A stretch of 64,000 nt of DNA from NCBI GenBank assembly GCA_027605045.1, contig JAQFWX010000104.1, forward strand, positions 1-64,000. The letters are read 5' to 3'. The stretch comes from Phallus indusiatus. Its lineage: Eukaryota; Basidiomycota; Agaricomycetes; Phallales; Phallaceae. Under the pieces are notes generated by a model, which saw only the letters and a list, made by a program, of their open reading frames with translations, ran no database searches and had not been told where the DNA came from. Shown here piece after piece: positions 32,943 through 44,501 of the stretch. The position numbers and the translations under genes are program-made. The stretch's first letter is position 1. Each line of letters opens with the position of its first letter.

Positions 32943-33119
32943 ATGAGTTCGTCTGCTCGCTTGTCCCTTGCTGACCTTTGCAACCAACCCTTACCTCCCC
33001 TCCTCCTCACACCATCAATAACACCACCATCACCAATAACAACAACAACACCCTACCGCCGTCGTCCTCATCGTCCTCCTCCTCATCTTCTGCTGCCTCA
33101 TCCCCGTCCTCTCCAATGA
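32943..33119 (+). other. Upstream ORF, or frame-shifted true start, of opi1
   Basis: 58 codons starting MSSSARLSLADLCNQPLPP and ending in a TGA that overlaps the next ATG (CAATGACC). It is either a uORF with stop/start overlap, or the true N-terminus of Opi1 with one base missing in the low-complexity tract: the frame change has the same sign as the other breaks in this window. Confidence 0.4.
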
Positions 33120-36100
33120 CCTCCCCGGATGTCGTTCATGCCGGCATAAAACGTCCTCTCGCCATCGAAGACCACGACGAAGACGTCCGCATTGCTGCTC
33201 GTGCCCTCGGCGACATGCGTTCCCGTGCCGTATCCCATGCACGAGCTCCTTCAGCTGAAGCATTCGCCGTAGCCTCCAAGACTCACAGTCGTACCTGTAA
33301 GTTCCAAGCACACTACTTCTATCTCTCTCTCGCATAAATATCTCATCCCTTGCTTTGCCATGTTATTTACCCCTGCCTGGTCTTTCACAAATATGACAAC
33401 AACAGCCTCTGCATCCCAGTCCACCCCTTTCTTATCACCCTCAACCACACCTTCGACAATTTCAAACTCATCGCCTCAATTGCGCCAACGCTCCCTAGAC
33501 AGGGACCACCACCACTCCAACCCCAACCACTATCATCATTATCACCACCACCATCATCATCATCATCATCACAACCAAGACCTACCATCGCCTCCCGAAC
33601 ATCCTCCAAAAGACTTTGTATCTCGCGTCGTTCATTCTCCCATTGTGTCATCCGTCCTGAATGCCTATGAAGACTCCAAAAAGAGATCAAAGGTTGTCCA
33701 GGTCCGTAATCCTTTCAAAATTAACCTTCTTTTTTATTTATCTCTCATGGCGTCTAAATCATTTTTTCTTTCTCTCCTAAGATCGGTGCAAATCTTATGG
33801 AATCATCAGTCAAAACGATCTCTCGGCCGGTCATAAACCGTCTTCCCGTAAATCAACTCGACGAATTCGCTTGCCGTCAATTAGACAGGGTTCGTTATCC
33901 CATACTACGATTATCCCCACAAATATCTTATAAACGATTTTCCTTTGTTTCTTCCCCGCAGATTTACCCTATCCGCAGCGCTCCTTCCAGTCCAAACGCC
34001 GACACTCCCAAAATGAACCACAACAATCATCATCATCATCATCACCTCTACACCGCATATCGAGACCCTGCTCCTCTAGAATCGGGTGCTTCGAGCCGTG
34101 CTCCGAGCGTGACTCCCCAGATGATTATTCCGCATCAAACTCTCCCGTCCGTGAGTTTCTCCCGATATATATACATCGAACAAGAAGAAGAAATTAATTT
34201 CTCGCTCCCGATCTCCTTTTATTATTATTCATTATTATTCAGTCCCGATTCGAAACCTAAGCGATGATTCTGAAAGGGCGAACAAGTCTTCTCCTCAGCA
34301 ACAACAACAACAACAACAAGAAATAGCTGCAAAAAGTAAATGGCAGACGATGCTTTGTGAAGCTGGCGGTATTAGTGCCGCTGTTAGTCAAGAAAGCATG
34401 AAACGTCTGCAGTATTGTCTTCAATGGCTGCAGGTACGTAGACCAAAAAGATCCTTACTCTATTACTCTCCTCGAGATCGCTTTCGCTGACATGACTACC
34501 CCAGTATGCTACCAATAGAATCGACTCTCAGATTGTTGTTCTACGTGGCTTCATAGACTCTCTAACTCCAAAACCTCCACACGAAAACGATCCTCACGCG
34601 CTGGTTCCACTCCAGGTTATGCGCACTCTTACAGATGTCCGTCGGGATCTTGTCAAAACCATTCGCGAAGTCGTCAAAGTCATCTCAACGTACGAGCCCC
34701 CCTTTCTGTTCTGTTCTGTTCTGTTCTTAATAATCACTCTCCTCATTGTTTTCCTTTCCTCTTTTTTCAGTTACGCCGGAAGTGCACTCCCAGAACCAGC
34801 TCGTTCAACAGTCCGAACATTCCTCCTCCGTCTACCCGCTCGTTGGGCGAACGCATCAGGCGGCGGCAGCGGCGGAGGAGACACATCCAATCCACCTTCC
34901 ATGCCACCTTCACCTCGATTACAACAACACCAACGTCTCCCGAGTTCCGAAAATCTAGCCGGCTGTACACCCGGTTCTTTATCCCCAACTTCACCGGTCT
35001 CGGCCTCAACAGGAGCAGGAGCAGGAGCAGGACAAACCGAATCGCCACACTCTTTACGCCCGACAGCAGGTCGTGCGACGCATCCTACCGCTTTAGCAGC
35101 TACACAAGCTGCACAACGCGTTTTAACGCTGGCGACGGAATCTCTTGATATGATGCGGAGTGTTACGAATGTGTTTAAAGAGAGTTTAGAACGCGCTGAT
35201 GCGTGAGTAGTCCTCCCTCCCTCTCCTCTATTTATCCTTTTCACCTTACGTCTGTCGATGTTGACATTGGATTCCCCTATTTTCCAGATGGGTCGAACGA
35301 TTTCGGATCGTTGGTATTCAACGTCATGATGGCACTAGCCCATCTAGTGGTGTTAGCGGTGATCTCCATATGCTATCATCGCCGGGAGCCGGACCGAGCA
35401 ACAACAACACCAACAGCACCAGCAATAGCAGGAATAGTTTATCGCCGACGACGTCTCCAAGTGATATGATCAAATCACCTAGCGAACCTGATTTACGGAC
35501 CACCCATTATCAGTATTCACAGACATCATCATCATTATCATTATCGTCGAGTGTTCATGATCCTTCACTTCCTATTTCTTATTCGAACGAGGATGAAGAA
35601 ACGACGATGGTGGTGGATATGGCGGTGATGAAGAAGAAGCGAAGGAAGCGGATAAGCGATATCAGCACATCGGATGAAGCTGTTATGAGTATGGTTACGA
35701 ATGGTTCCTCCGTTCAGGGTGGTGCGGAAGCTGACGAGAATGGACATGTTGCCCGTACGGAGGAAGACGCTAACGTTGTATATGGCGATGATGAAGAAAA
35801 AGAGAAAGAGAGATTGCCGAGTGAGAATAATAGGAGAATGGAGGAGGATGAAGAAGTGGAGGGTGAAGAGGATGAAGGAGAAGGAGAAGAGAATGATGAA
35901 ACGGAGACTGAAGACGGTGCCGGTGTGCCTTTTAGCGTTTGCGGTACGAGCGCAAGTGCGAGTATGAGTACGAGTACGAGTACTAGCAGTGCTACTGAGA
36001 GTTCGTCGCGTAAGCGCGATGAAAAGGAGAAGGAGAAGAAGCAGCTTCCTCTTCTCGGTGATGACGACATCATGGCATTGTCAGCGGCAGCAGTAGTATC

Positions 36101-36380
36101 AGGAGGAGGACCTTCAGGGACAGGAACAACGTTATTAGGTTTCACGGCTGACGAAGATGAAGATGAAGATGAAATTGAAATTTCTGCTATGGCTTCTTCT
36201 TCTTCTTCTTCTGACGTAGCTGCCACTGGTGCTAGTGGTGACGATAGCGGTTTGCGGAAGAGGAATAATTCTGGACATAGCAACGGCAACGGCAATGGCT
36301 GCGGTAGTGGCGATGACGACTGTTCAGACGCTTCGTTTTATTCTGCAAGAACCCGACCGATGGATATCGATTGCGAATAA
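33116..36380 (+). CDS. OPI1: Opi1-type transcriptional regulator
   Basis: Eight exons: 33116-33296, 33406-33701, 33782-33889, 33962-34150, 34299-34433, 34505-34689, 34771-35202, 35288-36380. Opi1 hallmarks: DVRIAARALGDMRSR, then FVSRVVHSPIVSSVLNAYE, IGANLMESSVKTISRPVINRL and LDEFACRQLDR; later KWQTMLCEAGGISAAVS, MKRLQYCLQWLQYATNRIDSQ and TYAGSALPEPARSTVRTFLLRLP. In yeast Opi1 is held at the ER by phosphatidic acid and represses phospholipid genes; the same type of role is inferred. The protein also has a poly-His run, a Gln run and a long acidic/Ser tail. The start is uncertain (see 32943). Confidence 0.9.
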
Positions 36381-37836
36381 CTTCTTTTCTCTCCTCTCTT
36401 TTTCTCTTTTTCTCTTTTTCTCTAATTAGAATTTCTTCTGCTCTCCGTTTTTCCTCTCTGGTCCTCAATCTTTCACCAACCGGGTCTTTCTCACACCGAT
36501 CAAACACTCTTTTTTTCATTTCATTTTTTCTGGTTCAAAAAAGCCAGAATAGACCCGACTCTCTTCTTTCAGTATCAGTTCGTCCGAAAATCGCAGGAAT
36601 ACATATCTATTCAGACTCCTAGATCCCTCTCTGCCCCACCTTTCTTTGCTCTTCCTCTTCCTCCTCTTTTCTTCGGGCCCCGATCTTCAATTCCGCTCTC
36701 GTACCCATTTTTCCCATCCGGTCCTTCTCCTCCTTTCTCTTTTTTTTCTCTGCGCAGGTTATCTTTTTTATGATTTTTTTTTGATTATAATCTATGCCGA
36801 TTAGATTTTTCTCTTGATTATCATTTTTCTTTCCTTCCGATCTTTTCTATCTTCGATCCTCAATTCTCAATTCTCAGCTCTCAATTCTCAGCTCTCAATT
36901 CTCAGCTCTCAGTACACCCGAGCTCTCGCCGCGTGAAGAGGAAAAAACAAAAACAAAAATAGAGGGAGGAGGATGGGTCAGAACCATTTTTTTTTTCCCG
37001 TCAAGCCTTTGATAGGAATCGACCCCGAAAAAAAAGATTGATTTTTATTTTTTCGTGAGAGGGCGCTGTTGTTATTTTTCTTTTTTTGGATGACGTGTAT
37101 GTATGTACGTGTGTATATCATATGTACATACCTGGCTCAGACTCTCAGACTCTCGGGCTCTCAGGCTCAGGTCTTTGTTGTTTATTGTTGTTGTTGTTGT
37201 TGTTGTTGTTGTTCGTTCGTTCATTTCTTCAATGATGATGATCGTTGTTTTGTCCCGGTGATATCATTACTAACGTTTAGAACTCTTATTTTTTTCGTTC
37301 CATTTGTTTGTTATTTCTGTGATCACTTCATGTAACGTTTATATAGCTCAAGGTTTTATTCATGAATACAAAAATATGTATTTGAACTGTATACTCCATG
37401 TGCTGGTGCTTTTTTTTCCCCTTGTGCGTGAGATTATCATTAATTCATTGATCATGCTAATTAGAAGCAGGGGCTGTATGTATGCATCACTGGCAGCAGT
37501 CACGGGTAGATCCATTTTCATCCCTGCATGCTATCAACTGCTTTGGCTGTTTTTGACCGCCGCGAGTTGACAAGATAGTTTGAGATGCGATAAAGCTTTC
37601 GATCGGGGATCATAGGAATTGGCTGCATTCAACTAAATGAACCATGTACATATGTATGTACCAAGACCAGTGCAGGGCAGTCTTTGTAGGGTTCGCTCAG
37701 CGCTGACCTCGTCCCTCAGGTTCAGGCTCGTTCAGGCGACTGTGGCTCTGAAGATTTATGAGTCAGCTGTTAGAACGGAATGTGGCGTTTTTAAAAAGTT
37801 TAAAACCCTCCTATTTTCATTCATCTTCAACCCCCA
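36381..37836. other. Long non-coding gap with simple repeats
   Basis: 1.46 kb, T- and CT-rich. Contains three and a half copies of a 14 bp CTCTCAATTCTCAG repeat (about 36858-36912) and a (TTG)n run (about 37185-37213). Holds the Opi1 3' UTR and the CFA gene promoter. Frames here are simple-sequence artefacts. Confidence 0.5.
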
Positions 37837-40136
37837 ATGGGTATTAGCAGCAGTATCTACGCAACTCAGCTTCTTCCTACAGCTGCAACTCACCAATCGT
37901 CGGTCACGAGCTATTTGGACGATTTATGGAACGCAGCATCCGAGAAGTTGAATAGTGCTGCTTCGTACTCTTTTCCCAATTTAGCGCGGTCTTTAGTTCT
38001 TGGGTATGATATAATATAATATTTCGTTCGGAATAAAATCTTGACTGAACCTTTGTGTTTTTTTTAAAAAACTAGAGTCTTGAAAATTCTACAGTTCGGG
38101 GAACTTCGTGTTATCACACCAGAGAAAGAAGTGTTAACATTCGGGAGTACGATTAGTACCGACCAAAACTCCTCTTTCAGACCGTTAAGAGCTGAACTTC
38201 GGATCAATCGTCCCTCATTTTGGACGAGAGTGCTGTTATCGGTTGATCTTGGCTTTGGCGAAGCTTATATGTACGGAGATGGTGTGTGTATATCTTTTTT
38301 CCAATCAAAGCCCAACCTGAAACTGATCACTGAATGCAACTTTCAACTTATATTTGTGCCATGATATATGTAGTGGATTGCGATGATATAGCGACGTTTC
38401 TTAAGGTAATTGAAATCATTTCTAGTTCCTGAATCTGCGCCGCTAAACTCACATCATGATCGTCCTCATTGACAAATCGAATAATCAGATCATATTTCTG
38501 AATGATAAACAAATAAGTGCACAACTTGCTTCTACTGGCACTGGCAGTTGGTTCCTTCCCAAAGCTAGTGTCCTCACCGCCGCTCGTTTTCTGGGAGATT
38601 TATCAACTACACGGGCTAATATCTCAGCGCATTATGACATTGACAACACAATGTATGTGTAAAGCCAATTCTTTAATTTTTTTTTTTTTTGCAAAAACCC
38701 CGGTAATTTATTCATGATTTGAATTAGGTTCGCTGCGTTTCTCAGTTCTGATATGAACTATTCTTCCGCCATTTTCAAAGACTTTGAAGAGGACATTCGA
38801 CGCGATAATAGTTCTGGAGTGGAATTAGAAACGCTTGAAGAGGCTCAAATCAGGAAGATGAGGTATTTATCTCGTTTGAGCAGCTTTTTGTTCTAAAAAG
38901 ACGTCTTCTCCTCACACCGCACTACTTTTAGAAATCTAATCTATCATGCGCGTATTAGAGAGAACCACAGATTGCTAGAAATAGGTCAGCACATTTTGAG
39001 CTTGTAACGATTATCGAATTGAATATCGCAAACCTATATAGGAACGGGCTGGGGTTCATTCGCAATTCTAGCTGTCCAGCTAACAGGCTGTACAGTCGAA
39101 ACCATCACTTTATCCTCCGAACAAAAAACCCTAGCTGAAGAACGCATCAAAGCAGCCGGCTTATCTGACAAAATCACAGTTCATCTGATGGATTATCGAG
39201 AGATAAAGAAACGTTCAGAATGGAAACATCATTTTGATAGGTTCATCAGCGTTGAGATGATGGAACACATCGGAAAGGAATTTTTTGAAGCGTATTGGGA
39301 TGTTGTTGATTGGGCTTTGAAAGAGGATGACGCGGTTGGTTGTGTTCAGGTTATCACGCTACCCGAAGCTAGTTTGTGACCTTTAGTTTCTTTTTCCTTT
39401 TCTTCATCGCTCATTCTTTTATTTTTTTCAAATGTAGATGTTGAAAATTATGATCAGAAGATAGATTTCATACGGAAATGGGTAAGATTATTCTCTACAT
39501 TCCCTATCACTCATAATACAAATTTGATTTTTCCGTAATTCATTTCAGAGTATGTTCTCTGCTACAGTCTAATATCCAGTCATTAAAACTAATCCCGGAC
39601 ACAAAGTATTCCCTGGAGGCTATCTCCCCAGCCTAACTCATCTAATCTCAACCATGACAAGTGGCACAAAAGGTCGACTGACAACCGACTCAGTCTGGAA
39701 TATCGGTCCACATTACGCACGCACATTGCGAGAATGGAACCGCAACTTTTTACGCAATTTTGAAAACGCTATTGCGCCGGGTTTGAAAAAACGTTACAAC
39801 TTGTCAGACTTAGAAATCTTCCGGAGAAAATGGCGCTGTAAGAGTTTTCTCTCTCTCTCTCTCTCTCTCTCTCAAAACTCTACTCATGTAACATGCGTTT
39901 ACTGACGATCTTTTTCATGTCATTTTATTAAGTTTATTTGTAAGTCTTCAACACCAAAAAAAGCTTGAATTGGTATTTCTGATTCTAAATTTTTTTATAT
40001 TAGCGAAAGCTGTGAAGCGTGCTTTGCAACTAGGGTAGTAGGTGACCATATAATCTCGTTTACTCGAACAGGCAACATAGCTCTGGGTTGTACCTGGGAC
40101 GATTATAGCAAAGTTGACAATTTCAAATCTAAATAA
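37837..40136 (+). CDS. Cyclopropane-fatty-acyl-phospholipid synthase-like methyltransferase
   Basis: Exons: 37837-38003, 38076-38281, 38374-38405, 38489-38652, 38728-38862, 38932-38984, 39042-39371, 39438-39481, (39549), 39607-39837, 39933-39939, 40004-40136. CFA-family landmarks: ANISAHYDIDNTMFAAFLSSDMNYS, the SAM-binding LLEIGTGWGSFAI, ETITLSSEQ, MDYRE and SVEMMEHIGKE, then FPGGYLPS, NIGPHYARTLREW and a CEACFATR end. The enzyme transfers a methylene or methyl group from SAM to unsaturated acyl chains of phospholipids. A 7 nt exon (TTTATTT) is needed to keep the frame into ESCEACF. A 1 nt exon, or a missing base, is needed for KW(I/V)FPGG. An intron holds a (CT)n run near 39847. Confidence 0.88.
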
Positions 40137-40630
40137 ACTCCGCGTCGACAGTGGAACGCAAGACTTTGATGTTCGGATGCGTGTATCAAAGGCTCTATGT
40201 ATTGTATATTAAGAGTTCGTTTGTATAGTATGTGTCCTTCCCTTCTGGGTAGAAAGAGGAAAAGAAATAAACTTTATTAAGTATGTATATATCACGGTGG
40301 ATAGCGACCGCGGTTATGCTAAAAAGAAAACATAAAAGGTCATGACGGTATTTCGAAACTGGGGAATAACGCATAAACAAAAAGAAACAACAAGAGATCA
40401 ATGATGTTGACGTCATATGTGAATTGGAAAGGTGGATTGTGAGATATATGATATCTGTATATATACGAGAAAAGTAGAAGTAAACCATTGGATAATCCGA
40501 AAATGAAATGAAAATGATGGATTGGTTAATTCGTTCTCGCCAAAAAGGGTCAAGTTGCCTCCCGGATCAGGCATAACATAAGCTCGAAATTCCATGCGTC
40601 TGCAATGGCGGTTGTGCCTGTGACGTTGCT
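40137..40630. other. Convergent 3' flanks of the CFA gene and mvp1
   Basis: No gene; AT-rich. Confidence 0.4.
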
Positions 40631-43096
40631 TCAATCGAGAGGCATAGAGTCGATGTTATCATACAAAAGGTTCCAGTTAGACTGAACCGCATTCGAATAA
40701 TTCCGCTCCTCTTTGGCAAAGAGTTGAACAGCCAAGGTAACAAGGGTATTTTCTCGGTTGTGCAAGACAACGCGCAGTTCATGCCACATACTATAAGACG
40801 AGTCAATTAACTCAACAAAAAGGGGCTTATGGAATTGGACGCCTATGAGAGACGTACCTATGTCGAATGAAAACGCGCCTGGAAAGCAACGTCGAAATCA
40901 AAGCCTTATCGCGCTCAATCGTTCCAACAATTCTATCCGCTTCGTCTTCCCATTTATCTTTCTTGGCCGCTTTGACAGCTTCCAGTTTCGTCGATGCAAC
41001 GTCAATGCGTTTCTTGATTCGTTCAACCTGGTCACCAGACAGTCGGTCATGCCTGGAGAATAAGTCACGAGCGGCGATATATAGATCACGTTGTGCCTGA
41101 CAAGTATGTATGTATGTATTGAGCGAGACAAGAACGGTACACTGATAAATGATAAGAAATGTTCGCACCTTCACAGCTTCGAGTGTATTGTTCAACATAG
41201 TATGTGACTAAAAACTTGAATGAGATATCAATAACAACGAGTGTAAGAGAACTCACCCGTTGATCGGCCAAATCGGAGGCGACACGCGTGTGTCCAGAGA
41301 CAGTTTTCAAACCAGCTTGAACGCCAGTACACAATTCGCAATCTTCACCTCTCCAACACACGTCACTACCCTCGATCAGCGCATTCAATGTCATCGTCAT
41401 ACGTGCTAAATCAGCCCCAGCTGATTCTCGACGCTTAATCAGCCGTTCCGTAAGGATACACAAACGTTGCCATTGCTCGATTAAGAGACTAAGTTTGTTC
41501 CGGACGAACCTGAACGTGTGTTTTCGTCAGATTCAGAATTTGCTTTCAAAGGCCTAGCAAAGCATGAAAAGCTTACTGAAGTTTGTCTTCTAAATCGCTC
41601 GGAATAGTCATTTCTTCCACATGATCAACTCTTTTTGACATGGCTTCCTCGTCCAGTGACACGTTTGTGTGTTTCCTCCACTCCTCAAAGGCGGGTTCAT
41701 TGAGAAATACGGATAGAATCCCATCCTCACAAATTACAGGATGATTACTTCAAGGAACATCAATGAAGGCAATGTGAAAAAAGAATACTGTGCCCACATG
41801 ACGAAGTTCAACCATCGAATAAGCCCTCGACTATGGAAGATTTAGTTTTGTAAATTGCATGATGTTTTGAATATCGAGCCTATGACGTACCGGCGTTGTT
41901 CCACAAAATTAGCATCAGCTAAGAATATAAGAAGATAAGCCAGGTGTACCAAGACTAAGAAACTGCATAACTAACGATTGACCCGTTTTGGCGGTAAAGC
42001 TGGCAATAGCCGGAACGGATATCTTTTCACCAGACAATCCCAAAGAAAAACGAAGTCGGAGTACCGTCTTTGGACAGATCCACCTCGCTTTGAGAATTAA
42101 AAAAAGCAAAGTTCAGTGAGCAAGACGAATTTAGTTTGGTGAGAGTTTGGTGAGAGAAAAGACTAACAGTAGTTTCAACCAGATAAACCATATGTCTGGT
42201 TAACAAGAAACCTTGTTGACCAATAACTTCCACGGTGGCTTTATCCTGGCGCTTCCACCAGTCAGAAGGAAGACCGCCTCCAGTGAGCGCAGACGGTCCT
42301 CCTGAGGCGCCGTTGACTTGATTTGTTGTTCGGAAAGTTGCTGTCCATGGATCGTCCGAGGAGTATTGTGGAGCGGGAGAGTGTGGTATGTCTGTTGAAT
42401 CCATAGTAGGGACAAATGTAGAATTCGTCGCCACTACAGCTGATAGATCCAATGCTGGCTCGGGGAGAGCGTTTTGAGAGGCGAGCGCAGCAACTTGTTC
42501 AATACTTATATCTGTAAACATTATTTTTTTTTAAAAAAAGGGATGTTTTCTGGAATCATAAGAAATTTATACCTCTGCCAGCCTGAGCTAGAGCAACTAG
42601 AGCTAAAGCGACAAAGAATTCCAATTTTGAGACTTTTGGGCGCGAGCTGACAAGATTGACAATCTACAACCAAGAATTAGAAAAAAGAATATACACTATT
42701 AGAGGAAAGCATAGTTGAACGTACACGATCAACGGTTGTTGCTGGCAAAGCCGAAGTCGCGAGAACCCTTGATAGCGCATTCACAGATACTTCGCCCGTG
42801 AAAGATGTATCCACGGCTTGAAACGCCTTATTATATATTTGAGGCGCAGTTGCGTCGGCTTGCATTAAAACAATCACTTTCCAATAACCAAAAATAATTC
42901 TTTTTGAGAATCACGAACCAATAACGTTGCTGAACACGGATGGTACAGCAGCAGGAGGTGGAGTCGTGATCGGACTAGGACCCGCGCTCCAGGGATCAAG
43001 ACCATCATAAGCAGAACTTGAAAGAGGGTCGTTGTCATCATAGTTTGCAACGAGACTGTTTCCGTAGCGGACATTAGCCCGCGGTGTGTTGAACAT
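40631..43096 (-). CDS. MVP1: Sorting nexin Mvp1
   Basis: Read from ATG 43096 (MFNTPRANVRYGNS) to TGA 40631, about ten exons. Order: an EH-like N-terminal helical domain (IYNKAFQAVDTSFTGEVSVNALSRVL), a linker with DDPWTATF and DWWKRQDKATVEVIGQQG, a PX domain interrupted by introns (RRYSDFVFLWDCLVKRYPFRLLPALPPKR, FVEQRR, VICEDGILSVFL), then a C-terminal BAR-like helical region (VEEMTIPSDLEDKL, RLIKRRESAGADLARM, DRLSGDQVERIKKRID, AVQSNWNLL). In yeast Mvp1 (SNX8 relative) acts in endosome-to-vacuole or Golgi sorting and binds PI3P through PX. Translation of the PX exon needs the frame RGGSVQRRYSDF after the acceptor at about 42090. Confidence 0.9.
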
Positions 43097-43158
43097 TGTA
43101 TGGGCTGTTCAATCTGTCTTTGAGTTTGGTTTCTGCTGTGACATGCGTGACAGCCGTG
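43097..43158. promoter_or_regulatory. 62 bp divergent intergenic, mvp1 / coq3
   Basis: Only 62 bp separate the two start codons, so promoters must overlap the 5' parts of one or both genes, or the start sites are very close. Confidence 0.5.
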
Positions 43159-44160
43159 ATGAACTCATTCGTCTCCACATCGCTCAAAATATGCACGCGA
43201 GCTTGTGTTCAGCCGTTGCGTCCTTTTGTCAGACATATCCAGAGCACGGTTAACCAAGATGAAATCAACCATTTTTCAAAGCTCTCAGCTGGCTGGTGGG
43301 ATGAAAAAGGCGAGTTCCGTATGCTGCACAAAATGAACCCAGTCCGTATGCAGTATATTTTGGATAAACTGCAAGAAGTCGAAGAAGACGAAAATAGCGT
43401 TTCTTTACGCAATGGATCACGCCCACTGTCGGGGCTGGATATTCTAGATGTTGGTTGTGGCGGCGGATTACTTTCGGAGGTACTACACTTCTGTCTATGC
43501 TGAACTTGAGCTTAGGACGTCTTGCTAACCTTTTTACATAGAGTCTTGCGCGTTTAGGAGGCAACACTCTAGCCATCGACGCCTCAGAATCAAATATTGC
43601 TATTGCTTCCCTTCACGCCGCCAAAGACCCAATATTCAGTAGTCCAAATACCAGATTGGAGTATAGACATACTACCTCTGAAGAACTAGTGAAGGAGCCA
43701 AACAGATTTGATATCGTCTGTTCTATGGAAGTACTAGAACATGTCGACAACCCCGCCCTGTTTTTGCGCTCATGCTCTAGTCTCGTCAAGGTGCGTTCTT
43801 TTCTCAGTTTATTCACTGTCTATAATGACACCTCTCATCCAGCCGGGTGGACATCTATTCTTGTCTACTATCGCTCGCACACCTTTGAGCTACCTCTTCA
43901 CCATCTTTATGGCAGAACAGGTTTTGCGAGAAGTCCCTCCTGGTACACACAACTACGATAAGTTCATCAATTCAGAAGAGTTGCTTTCGTTTTTCCGAGA
44001 AGAGATGGGTTGGTTTAAGGGCGTACCTGGACGACTGGAAGCCGAGGTCCGTGGTAATATATACCTACCTTGGAGTGACGAATGGACCCTCGCCGAACGA
44101 AATGATTCTTTGACTTCACAATGTAATTATATATTCTGGGTTAGGAAACCTTTCTCATAG
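43159..44160 (+). CDS. COQ3: Ubiquinone biosynthesis O-methyltransferase, mitochondrial
   Basis: Three exons: 43159-43479, 43542-43790, 43843-44160. The start is the first ATG, giving a basic, acid-free leader (MNSFVSTSLKICTRACVQPLR), as expected for matrix import. The methyltransferase core: FSKLSAGWWDEKGEFRMLHKMNP, SAM motif I LDILDVGCGGGLLSE, then LAIDAS, FDIVCSMEVLEHVDNP, KPGGHLFLSTI, and NYIFWVRKP at the end. Coq3 does both O-methylation steps of coenzyme Q synthesis in the inner-membrane CoQ complex. Length about 295 aa is usual. Confidence 0.93.
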
Positions 44161-44501
44161 TTTAATTTTAAAGTATTTTTTATTAAATGGTATGTAATTC
44201 TGCGACAATTCTACTATACAAGGAAACAGAATAGGGACAAACTAGAAAGCTGCAATGATAAAACGCTCGGCGAAGAATGAACTACGGTAAATGTTCTAAA
44301 CACGACCACAACAAATGCTATAAACCACACTCCTCAGCTGGGCCCTTCTTGGTAACAAAAAAACAAGCATAAAATCCGCTGGTCAGGGTACCCACACTAA
44401 AATCTCGGAGGGCTGGCTATTTGCCTTCAAATCTTCATGTATGACAGAGGAAAGATACACCTGTCGCAGCAGGGTAGAAATGAGTCAAGGAAAGATTCTT
44501 T

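Noticed and set aside
35714..36295. Long Ser/Pro-rich minus-strand frame opposite opi1
   Set aside because: Antisense shadow of the acidic, repetitive Opi1 tail; no start, splice or domain evidence.
37069..37570. Hydrophobic frames in the gap before the CFA gene
   Set aside because: Made of T-rich and (TTG)n simple sequence; no conserved features.
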